Assembly (NCBI GenBank): GCA_900770525.1
Contig: CAAHDT010000041.1
Location: forward strand, 1 to 42,107
DNA length: 42,107 bases
Direction: 5' to 3'
Source of the DNA: Candidatus Gastranaerophilales bacterium
GTDB lineage: Bacteria; Cyanobacteriota; Vampirovibrionia; Gastranaerophilales; Gastranaerophilaceae
The translations under genes were made by a program, and so were the position numbers. The notes under the pieces were generated by a model. It had not been told where the DNA came from, did no database searches, and saw nothing but the letters and a program-made list of their open reading frames with translations. Below, in pieces: positions 33,422 through 40,363 of this stretch. The first letter of the stretch is position 1, and the number at the start of each line of letters is the position of its first letter.

Positions 33422-35454
33422 TTTAGTCCCTCCTCAATGTAATTAGGAATAAATTCAGACACTTTATCATCATCTTGCAAAATAATTGAATACATAAAAT
33501 CAGTTTTTTTATCATTTGTTGCATTTACAATCTCACGAACCGAAAGATTGCTATTTTTTTCATTATTAGTTGTATCTTTTTTCGGAATAGAATATCTTAA
33601 CCTTTTACTTTCCCTTTTTTCTTTCCAAAATTTTACACTTTCTTTATCTTCAACATTAATTGAAAAACATTTATTTAATATTGCCTCTTCCAATGTTCTT
33701 GCATAGCCATCTTTTTCGGTTTGATAAAATAGTCTGATATTAGGATTAGTTTGTTGCCATTTGTATAAATCTTTAACTTGTAATGTTTTTTCAGAGTTAT
33801 TATAATATGATTTCAGCCCCTCGTTTGTAATTTCGGAGTCTTGTATTTCTGCAATGCTTGTGAGAGATTTTTGGTAATCAATATCTGTAAATATTAATGT
33901 CTTTATTTTCAAAAAGTCTAATAGTGGTTTGTATTTATGAGAATAAGCTCCACCAACTTGGACAAAAGAAATATATTGTTCACTTAAGGAGCTATATTTT
34001 TTAAGGTTTAAAATTCTTTCTAAGAACATTTTTTCTGTATCACCTTCATACATAATAATTTTATTAGCAAAAATTAAATCAGAATAATTTATTCTAAATA
34101 ATAATGAATAAAACTGGATTGTATTATTATCTAAAGTATCTACAAATTGATTTAAATCAAAAATTCTATTTAAAAAAGGAGTTCCAAATGGGCGGATAAC
34201 TCTCACTTTTTTCATTTCGCTAGTTTTTATTATTTCGTTTGAATGCGTTGTTATTAAACCTTGTATTTGTTGATTATTGAAATAATTATTTAAATATTTT
34301 ATTAATACTCTTTGCATTTGAGGATGCATATGTGCTTCAGGTTCTTCAATAACAAAAAAGTTAATTACTTTATTATCCAATTCAATTTCTTTGCTAAATT
34401 TTTCTAGTTGTATATGCATATAAATTAGGTTGCTTATCCCAAGTCCTTGCATTTGTTCTTCAAATGTGTAATTCTCATATTTATATTTTGCGACAGTTGA
34501 ATTCTTTATTAAATTGTTTATGTTTTCGTCAGTTAAATTAAGTTCTAGATATGGAGAGCCAATAATACAATCTTTTGTGTGTTCTAATTCTGTTGTTATC
34601 GGCTTTAATGAGTTTGCTGATTGATTTATTATTTCATCTTTAATTTTTGTGTTTTCTAATAAATTTAGTATTTCATCTGGAACATCTTTAATTAAATTTT
34701 GCCAATTTTCATCAACTGAAATTATATCTATAAGATTTTTGCTGATTAAATAATTATTATTTGATTTTTCGTCTGACAGGTTCCTGTCTGCGTTAATTCT
34801 TATAAAATGGAATAAGTTTTTAAAATCAGAACTAGTCATTTCTAGTTCATTTTTATATTCTTTATCGCAAAAATAAAATTTATTTTCAAAACTTTCGTTA
34901 AAATATTTGTCAATTATGCAATTTTTAAAATTTTCCTCATCTGTTGTTTGTTTTTTAGATTCTGATAATTTTTTTGAAATTTTTTCAAAATTTTCAGTTA
35001 TTTGTTTTATAAATATTTTTCTATTAAATTCATATCTGTAAATAAAGTAAAAACTTTTGTTTGTAATATCAAGTTCCATCATATAATTGGCAAAGTTAGT
35101 AATATTGTCTTTTTCTTCATAGTCGACTTGAATGTTAACTTCAATTGAATTAATATTGTGGTTTTCAAGTGAGTTTTCTAAATTTTCCACAAAACTATTT
35201 TTGCTGTTGTTATCCTTGTAAATCTCAATAATTTTATTCGTAAGTTCAAGTTTCTGTTTATAATAAGTTTTTGCATTAATATCAGAATAACTTATATTAG
35301 AAAATTTCTGTTCAAAAATGTTTCTACAAAGCTCAATTAAAGAAGTCTTACCACTATTATTAGGACCAGCTAAAATTGTAATTATATTATCAAAACAAAT
35401 GCTAGTATTATTATATTGGCGGTAATTTTTAATATTTATTTTATTTAACTTCAT
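33406..35454 (-). CDS. gajA: OLD-family ATPase/TOPRIM endonuclease, GajA-like
   Basis: A 682-aa class 2 OLD nuclease (typical GajA about 580). The ABC-type ATPase has Walker A GPNNSGKTS (30-38), signature region QMQGLGISNL (335-344), Walker B FFVIEEPEAHMHP (366-378) and H-loop TTHSNE (402-407). The C-terminal TOPRIM domain has E470 and E474 (YEGDTEKMFLE), D524/D526 (FTDIDY), and RTLEEAI near 586. In the Gabija system GajA nicks DNA when nucleotides are depleted by phage. AAAGGAG lies 7 bases before the ATG. A 29-aa ORF lies just upstream. The very low GC suggests horizontal transfer. Confidence 0.85.
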   Translation of the reverse strand: MKLNKINIKNYRQYNNTSICFDNIITILAGPNNSGKTSLIELCRNIFEQKFSNISYSDINAKTYYKQKLELTNKIIEIYKDNNSKNSFVENLENSLENHNINSIEVNIQVDYEEKDNITNFANYMMELDITNKSFYFIYRYEFNRKIFIKQITENFEKISKKLSESKKQTTDEENFKNCIIDKYFNESFENKFYFCDKEYKNELEMTSSDFKNLFHFIRINADRNLSDEKSNNNYLISKNLIDIISVDENWQNLIKDVPDEILNLLENTKIKDEIINQSANSLKPITTELEHTKDCIIGSPYLELNLTDENINNLIKNSTVAKYKYENYTFEEQMQGLGISNLIYMHIQLEKFSKEIELDNKVINFFVIEEPEAHMHPQMQRVLIKYLNNYFNNQQIQGLITTHSNEIIKTSEMKKVRVIRPFGTPFLNRIFDLNQFVDTLDNNTIQFYSLLFRINYSDLIFANKIIMYEGDTEKMFLERILNLKKYSSLSEQYISFVQVGGAYSHKYKPLLDFLKIKTLIFTDIDYQKSLTSIAEIQDSEITNEGLKSYYNNSEKTLQVKDLYKWQQTNPNIRLFYQTEKDGYARTLEEAILNKCFSINVEDKESVKFWKEKRESKRLRYSIPKKDTTNNEKNSNLSVREIVNATNDKKTDFMYSIILQDDDKVSEFIPNYIEEGLNWLIQ

Positions 35455-35572
35455 ATTACACTCCTTTGAGTAATTTTTCCCCCTCGCATAGTAGGACAGG
35501 TTGCTTATACTTTGTGGTTGATGCTCTTATAAACAATTCTGATTCAATTTATATATAATTTATTTCTTCTCT

Positions 35573-35662
35573 TTATATTGTATACTCAGTACTAGTTGTT
35601 TTTATTATCATTGTTCGCAGTGTGTTATTTACAATACTATTAAGGGGTGAACTTTTTACCAT
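35573..35662 (-). CDS. candidate 29-aa small protein upstream of gajA
   Basis: ATG with AAAGGAG exactly 8 bases upstream (35677-35671), encoding MVKSSPLNSIVNNTLRTMII and nine more residues. It is basic, with no membrane helix. It lies 118 bases before gajA on the same strand and could be a leader peptide, a small regulator, or chance. The rest of the 379-base gap between gajA and the 137-aa gene (35455-35833) is AT-rich with no other ORF I can support. Confidence 0.35.
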   Translation of the reverse strand: MVKSSPLNSIVNNTLRTMIIKTTSTEYTI

Positions 35663-35833
35663 TAGAGCTACTCCTTTATTTTATTATACAAAAAAATATT
35701 ATTTATATTTGTCCCAAAGAAATACCGTTTATATATAGAATGACGACTTAGTTGATAAATTTAGTAGAATACAATACCTTATCAATATTGTGTTAGGGGA
35801 ATTTAGATAAAAATTTATTGTTGTCTACAATTC

Positions 35834-36247
35834 TTATTTCATTAAATTTCCAAATAGTTTTATCATAGTTCTTGCTATATTTTTCTTAATAGGCTTAATG
35901 TCATCTAGAACAATGCTTTCATTTTTTATTAGTTGGCGTCTTACTTTGTTCGTTTTAGGATACATGTCCTTGCAAATCCCCTTAAATTCATTGTCTGTAC
36001 GGACAAAACTATCTTGATTATTAAGCATTGTGATATTTGTTTTTGTGTTTTTAGGGTAATCATTTGTTTTTTGATTTTGTCTTGCTAATAAACCAAGTGT
36101 AGGATTTTCTTTGCAATCTTTTAAATGATTTTTTGCATATCTTGTAAGCTGGTGATTAAATGTAAAAGGTGAATCAATTATCCCATTACTCAATTGCGCA
36201 TTAGTTCTTATATTGTCAAATTTTTCCAAACCCACAAATGCTGTCAT
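35834..36247 (-). CDS. hypothetical basic protein, 137 aa
   Basis: No family recognised. It begins MTAFVGLEKFDNIRTNAQLS, is basic (many Lys and Asn), and is soluble with no signal peptide. AGGAGAAAG precedes the ATG. It lies between ssrA and the Gabija-like genes, all on the minus strand, and is AT-rich like the defence genes, so it may belong to the same acquired block. Confidence 0.6.
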   Translation of the reverse strand: MTAFVGLEKFDNIRTNAQLSNGIIDSPFTFNHQLTRYAKNHLKDCKENPTLGLLARQNQKTNDYPKNTKTNITMLNNQDSFVRTDNEFKGICKDMYPKTNKVRRQLIKNESIVLDDIKPIKKNIARTMIKLFGNLMK

Positions 36248-36415
36248 ATACTTTCTCCTATATAAATTGTCCTCGACTATTATAAAACTTGGAAAAACAT
36301 TTTTTGCTATATTATTTCAAAATCTTTACATAAAACTATATAGAGTTATCAGATTGATATATTTTATCATAAAAACAGTAAAATAACCCTATTTTTCTAA
36401 TGTTCTTTTTATAAT

Positions 36416-36816
36416 TGGAGACGAGGGGAGTTGAACCCCTGTCCAAAATGGATCAAAACAAATATCTACGAGTGTAGGTTCTTATCAGCTCAACTGATTC
36501 CGGAAAGTACCCTAACCGTTAAATCAGCCCTAGGTTTTATTTGAAGGAAACTCTAAACCTTTAATGGTAAACTTGATGCCGCTACCATCATTACGGCACT
36601 GCGTCTTGCATAATTGACCCATAAAACCGGCAAGCTGGGCTCTATGAGTAGCTATTCGTCAAAGAACTAGGCTGCAACTGCATATGCAGGAGCGAAGTTT
36701 GCTTCGATTACATTATTTTTAGCATTTAATTTGTTTTGCTCGTTGATAACCGTGAACAGCGCACGGACTCGCAATCTGCCTCAACCAGAACATCCTGTCT
36801 AATCCAAAACGTCCCC
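36416..36816 (-). ncRNA. ssrA: tmRNA (transfer-messenger RNA)
   Basis: tmRNA rescues stalled ribosomes and tags the nascent peptide for degradation. The 5' end (36816, GGGGACGTTTTGGATTAGAC) pairs with the 3' acceptor end CGTCTCC (36423-36417). The T-arm GGGGTTCAACTCCCC lies just before it. Discriminator A is at 36416 and CCA is not encoded. The mRNA-like part starts at the resume codon GCT (36723-36721) and reads AKNNVIEANFAPAYAVAA, stop TAG at 36669-36667. It is a one-piece tmRNA of about 401 nt. The hydrophobic AVAA tail fits ClpXP recognition. Confidence 0.97.
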
Positions 36817-36847
36817 ATATTTAATTTTTAACGTACATTGTTCTTAC

Positions 36848-36875
36848 ATTATAACCAACTTTTGCAAAATTTCAA
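36848..36875 (-). promoter_or_regulatory. ssrA promoter
   Basis: On the minus strand TTGAAA (36875-36870), 16 bases, TATAAT (36853-36848). A short 5' leader of about 25 bases would be removed by RNase P to give the mature 5' end at 36816. Confidence 0.75.
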
Positions 36876-36922
36876 CCCCCTCTAACAAAGATTAAAACAA
36901 TTAATAATATTTCCCATAAAAC

Positions 36923-36951
36923 TTGTCATATTTCAATTGCTATGCTATAAT
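36923..36951 (+). promoter_or_regulatory. promoter of the type I toxin-like mRNA
   Basis: TTGTCA (36923-36928), exactly 17 bases, TATAAT (36946-36951). The predicted start is near 36958. It is one of the best sigma-70 promoters in the window, and it drives only a ~200-nt transcript. Confidence 0.8.
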
Positions 36952-37031
36952 GATTTCACATAGGGCAGGCTATTTTGCCTCCAACTACACGTCAACTATA
37001 ACTGTGATATGGTGGAAAGGAGGTGAGAAAA

Positions 37032-37115
37032 GTGATTGAGCAAATAAATTATAAAATAAAATGCGCCCTAGTCATAATCGGACACATTCTATTAGTTTTT
37101 GCTTCTTTACTATAG
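37032..37115 (+). CDS. 27-aa hydrophobic peptide, candidate type I toxin
   Basis: A GTG start with a near-perfect ribosome site (AAAGGAGGTG, GGAGG 8 bases upstream). The peptide begins VIEQINYKIKCALVIIGHIL and ends LVFASLL: a short charged head and one membrane helix, as in Fst- or TxpA-type toxins. In the leader, TTTTGCCTCC (36973-36982) can pair over 10 bases with the ribosome site GGAGGTGAGA (37019-37028), which would block translation of the full-length mRNA. Terminator and opposing promoter follow. An in-frame GTG at 37023 overlaps the ribosome site and is less likely. The toxin role is inferred from architecture. Confidence 0.65.
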   Translation: MIEQINYKIKCALVIIGHILLVFASLL

Positions 37116-37158
37116 GGTCTGTGAACGGCTGTTTTTTTAACAGCCACCCTATGTTTTT
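37112..37158 (+). terminator. terminator of the toxin-like mRNA
   Basis: Outer stem ATAGGGT/ACCCTAT (37112-37118, 37146-37152) and inner stem GGCTGTT/AACAGCC (37127-37133, 37139-37145), followed by GTTTTT. The peptide's stop codon lies in the outer stem. Confidence 0.85.
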
Positions 37159-37186
37159 ATTATAACCTATTTTTTATATTTTTCAA
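37159..37186 (-). promoter_or_regulatory. antisense promoter facing the toxin-like gene
   Basis: On the minus strand TTGAAA (37186-37181), 16 bases, TATAAT (37164-37159). Transcription would start near 37152 at the foot of the terminator hairpin and run through the complement of the peptide gene, giving an antisense RNA like those of type I antitoxins. No clear terminator for this RNA is visible. Confidence 0.65.
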
Positions 37187-37217
37187 CCCCTTGTTATAGT
37201 TCTATGTATATTGGCTT

Positions 37218-37775
37218 TTGTATAAAATTATTGCAACTGGATCATTATTTTTACAATCATTGCTTGGGCTAAGTGGAGCTGGTAAATTAGATGGTGATTT
37301 ATCTATTGCACCTCAAAGGCAAGCTATTAAAATGACAAATATTGGAGGAGGTGCAACAAAGCAAGTTACAAGTGCTGATATTGAAAATTTTGTAAATGAA
37401 CCACGTCTATCCAAAGCTGCTAAAGGAATATTAGACAAAAGTCCTGTAGGAGCAGGTTCAGAATTATCTCAGGACGATTTGAAAAAAATGGGATACAAGT
37501 TTGTTGGAACAGCCTTTCATATCGGTGCCCCTGTATTTTATGAATTATCTGATGGTGGAAAAATTACTCTTTATGGTGGTGGTGGTTCTCCCGAAAAAGG
37601 TGAAGATAAGAGAAAAATTGTCTATGAGAAAGGAAATTTGAAACAAGAAATGTATTATGATGATAACGGTAACTTAAAATCCGACGAAATTTTAGTAAAA
37701 GACAATATTGCCGGTTTTCCTGAAAGAAGTGTTCGTCTTGCGGTCGATAATGGTAAACTAATTTTTATAGAATAA
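37218..37775 (+). CDS. hypothetical protein, possibly exported or 5'-truncated
   Basis: No family recognised. The frame opens after a stop at 37197-37199. The only early start is TTG at 37218, with no Shine-Dalgarno. The N-terminus (YKIIATGSLFLQSLLGLSG) could be an export signal. The remainder includes a glycine-rich stretch (KITLYGGGGSPEKG) and a beta-rich C-terminus (ERSVRLAVDNGKLIFIE). The next in-frame ATG is 37332. The missing ribosome site just after the TA-like unit suggests that the original 5' end was lost, or that expression is poor. Confidence 0.5.
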   Translation: MYKIIATGSLFLQSLLGLSGAGKLDGDLSIAPQRQAIKMTNIGGGATKQVTSADIENFVNEPRLSKAAKGILDKSPVGAGSELSQDDLKKMGYKFVGTAFHIGAPVFYELSDGGKITLYGGGGSPEKGEDKRKIVYEKGNLKQEMYYDDNGNLKSDEILVKDNIAGFPERSVRLAVDNGKLIFIE

Positions 37776-37815
37776 AAATTATTGTCTGTCTTGAAAAGCT
37801 AAATTAGTAATAAGT

Positions 37816-37848
37816 AAGGCGCATACGCTTAAAAAGCGTATGCGCCTT
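37816..37848. terminator. bidirectional terminator
   Basis: A perfect 15-bp stem (37816-37830 with 37834-37848, core GGCGCATACGCTT) has an AAA loop. It lies between the convergent 185-aa gene and the four-gene regulator operon and serves both. Confidence 0.88.
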
Positions 37849-37857
37849 AATATACTT

Positions 37858-38532
37858 TTATTTCAAAAAATACACCATACAAGGACGACCACCAGTATCG
37901 TAATTTATTTGTTCTATAACTTCATTGTTTTTTGTTAAATAGTGCATATATTTACGGACAGTTACTTTTGAAATATTCAAAAATGCTGCAATTTGTTCTG
38001 ATGTATGTCCGCTATTTGAATCTTCTCTTAGATATTCTCTGATTTTGTTTAAGGTTTTATCTTGAATACCTTTTGGAAGTTCAATATTATTGTTAGCAAA
38101 ATGTTCGCTATTCATAATTTCATCAATTCTATTTTGATCAAGCACGCAAACATTATTTTTTTGCATATTGAACTCTACAAATTTGTCCAATGCTTGTTGA
38201 AATCGTTCCTGTACAAAAGGTTTGACAAGGTAATCAATGACCCCAAAGTTTAAAACCGTATCAAGAGTGTTTTTATCATTTGATGCTGTAACCATAATTA
38301 TATCGGTATTTATCTCTGCTGCCCTAATCTTTTTTAATAAAGACAAACCATCTAATATCGGCATATATACATCAAGGATAGCTAAATCCACTTGATTTTC
38401 TGATAAATATTTAAACGCATCATTTCCATTCCGAAAAGATTGAACGACATGAAACCTCTTATCTTGTTCAACATAGTGATTATTTATCATTGCAACCATA
38501 GGGTCATCTTCTACGATTATAACCTTGTACAT
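37858..38532 (-). CDS. CitB/DcuR-family response regulator
   Basis: A 224-aa transcription factor. The receiver domain (1-120) has D9/D10, phospho-acceptor D54 in LAILDVYMP, T82 and K104. The C-terminal domain has an HTH (HTSEQIAAFLNISKVTVRKY) and the family's GGRPCMVYFL end. CitB/DcuR proteins respond to di- or tricarboxylates through CitA/DcuS kinases, and such a kinase is encoded two genes upstream. The gene starts 10 bases after the lactonase-like gene with AGAGG before the ATG; it is last in the operon. Confidence 0.93.
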   Translation of the reverse strand: MYKVIIVEDDPMVAMINNHYVEQDKRFHVVQSFRNGNDAFKYLSENQVDLAILDVYMPILDGLSLLKKIRAAEINTDIIMVTASNDKNTLDTVLNFGVIDYLVKPFVQERFQQALDKFVEFNMQKNNVCVLDQNRIDEIMNSEHFANNNIELPKGIQDKTLNKIREYLREDSNSGHTSEQIAAFLNISKVTVRKYMHYLTKNNEVIEQINYDTGGRPCMVYFLK

Positions 38533-38542
38533 TTAAAACCTC

Positions 38543-39343
38543 TTATTCGTAATATTCAGGTGCTAATTTCATTGTTTGGAAAAATTCCCAATCGTGAGAA
38601 GGAAAGACTTTTGCATCATATTTTTTAGCCAAACGTCTTACTTTTTCGATTGATTTCATGAAACTTACACTATCATACATAAAACCACTCATTTTTGCAG
38701 GTGGTCCAAAAATTTCTGAAGTATAAATACAATCTTGAGGAAGAATTATTGTTTGACCTTCAAGGTGAACAACAAGCCCTAAAAGGTTTGGAGTATGACC
38801 GGCAAGACAAACAACCTCAACACCTTTTGCAAGTTCAAAATCCTCATCAACCAAATGATACTGTTTAACGGGAGCTTCCAAATCGCCTTTTATATATCCA
38901 CCATGAGTTTCTCTATCAGGATTCATGTGAACTTTTGCAAGTCCATATTTATAATCTTCTCCTGGTACATAAACATCAGCGTGAGGGAATAAATTGATAT
39001 TTCCGGCGTGGTCTAAGTGCATGTGAGAAAGTACAACAGTTTTAATATCTTCCGGTTTAACACCGCAAAGTTTAAGTTGATTCTCTAATCTTTCTTCATT
39101 TTTTTGATAAAGCGGATAAATTTCTTGCATATTTTTTGGCCAATAACCGTTCATAGCTTCAGGGTTTGAACCTGTATCATATAAGATGTAGCCATTATCC
39201 GTTTCAATTAAATAAGCCATTACAGGAAGTTTAATCCATTCATTTTGAACATGTGGCTTAGAACGAGTTCCTAGTGTTGCACAAGCAACAACGGTATTTT
39301 TATCGGTTTCCAAATACCCTGTATTTAGTGCATAGAGTTTCAT
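38543..39343 (-). CDS. metallo-beta-lactamase-fold protein, N-acyl homoserine lactonase-like
   Basis: A 266-aa cytosolic metallohydrolase. It has the two-metal signature HMHLDHAG (107-114: H107, H109, D111, H112), H183 in AGHTPNLLG, D204 in PQDCIYT, and H250 in PSHDWEFF. The arrangement matches the AhlL/AttM lactonase group, whose members open homoserine lactones or gamma-butyrolactones; the true substrate here is unknown. Its ATG overlaps the kinase stop by one base (TAATG), so the two are translationally coupled. Confidence 0.85.
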   Translation of the reverse strand: MKLYALNTGYLETDKNTVVACATLGTRSKPHVQNEWIKLPVMAYLIETDNGYILYDTGSNPEAMNGYWPKNMQEIYPLYQKNEERLENQLKLCGVKPEDIKTVVLSHMHLDHAGNINLFPHADVYVPGEDYKYGLAKVHMNPDRETHGGYIKGDLEAPVKQYHLVDEDFELAKGVEVVCLAGHTPNLLGLVVHLEGQTIILPQDCIYTSEIFGPPAKMSGFMYDSVSFMKSIEKVRRLAKKYDAKVFPSHDWEFFQTMKLAPEYYE

Positions 39344-40329
39344 TATTTACCTTCTTTCTTAAATTTAACGGTGAATTTTGTTTCAACTTTCGGTTCTGAT
39401 AATACTGTGATTTTACCGTTATATGTTTCAATCAAAGATTTGACAACAAAAAGTCCTGTCCCTCTTGAATTACTTTTTGTTGAAAATCCGTCTTTGAAAA
39501 TTTTTTTCAGATTTGATTTTTTTATTCCCTCTCCATTATCAATTACAACAATTTTAATTTCTTTTGGTGTTGATAATATTGATACATAGATTTTTTTGTT
39601 AGAAACATCTGTAGAATTGAGTGAATCCATCGCATTTTCGATTAAATTTCCAAGCACTGTTATAAAAACATCTGACGGAATTTTTGTATCGTTTTCTTCC
39701 AGTGAACTAGCAGAATCTAATGCAAAATGAATACCAAGTTCTGATGCTCTAGCAAATTTCCCAATCAAAAGAGCGGCAATTGATGGAATTTTAATTTGTT
39801 TAATAATGGTGCTTATTATCTCTTTTTGTACCATACTAACATTCATAATGTATTCAACTGCTTCATCATATTTTTTCATTTGGATTAAGCCTAAGATTAC
39901 ATGCAATTTATTCACAAAATCATGGTTATTAGCTCTCATGGATTCAACTAGGTGTTTTACCCCCGTCAAATTTTCTGCAAGTTTTACGACCTCAGTTCTG
40001 TTCCTAAAAACAGCAAATGCACCGACGATTTCTCCATTATCATAAATTGGCATTCTATCAGAGATTACATAATCATTTTTTAATGATTTCATCTGCACAT
40101 TGAATTCTTTTTTGCCTGTTGTTAAAAGTTCTCCCAGTTTTGATGCCGGATAAATTTCATTCAAATCCTTGCCGACAGGTTCTTTTTCTGTTATGTGCAG
40201 CATTGGAATTGCTGATTTGTTTATAAATATAACTTTTTTGTTTTTATCAATTGCTAAGATACCTTCCTCAAGTGCCATAAGAATATCTTCACGCAATTTA
40301 AACATTTCAAGTAATTTATTTTCGTCCAT
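39343..40329 (-). CDS. soluble CitA/DcuS-like sensor histidine kinase
   Basis: A 328-aa kinase. Residues ~13-115 form a PAS domain. The phospho-acceptor is H136 in RANNHDFVNKLHVILG, the DcuS/CitA type. N228 (NLIENAMD), D264NGEG and SRGTGLFVVKS (289-299) form the ATPase domain. Unlike classical DcuS/CitA there is no periplasmic sensor and no membrane helix, so it should sense a cytosolic signal through the PAS. It lies 34 bases after the CoA-transferase gene. The cognate regulator is two genes downstream. Confidence 0.92.
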   Translation of the reverse strand: MDENKLLEMFKLREDILMALEEGILAIDKNKKVIFINKSAIPMLHITEKEPVGKDLNEIYPASKLGELLTTGKKEFNVQMKSLKNDYVISDRMPIYDNGEIVGAFAVFRNRTEVVKLAENLTGVKHLVESMRANNHDFVNKLHVILGLIQMKKYDEAVEYIMNVSMVQKEIISTIIKQIKIPSIAALLIGKFARASELGIHFALDSASSLEENDTKIPSDVFITVLGNLIENAMDSLNSTDVSNKKIYVSILSTPKEIKIVVIDNGEGIKKSNLKKIFKDGFSTKSNSRGTGLFVVKSLIETYNGKITVLSEPKVETKFTVKFKKEGK

Positions 40330-40363
40330 AATTTTATTTTACCTTGAAATCATCATTTTGCTA

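Noticed and set aside
35683..35688. TATAAT on the minus strand as a promoter for the 29-aa ORF and gajA
   Set aside because: Transcription from it would begin inside the ORF's Shine-Dalgarno, and there is no good -35 box.
36417..36423. Phage-type attachment site at the ssrA 3' end
   Set aside because: No integrase gene and no second copy of the ssrA 3' end were seen in the window; kept only as a hypothesis in the findings.
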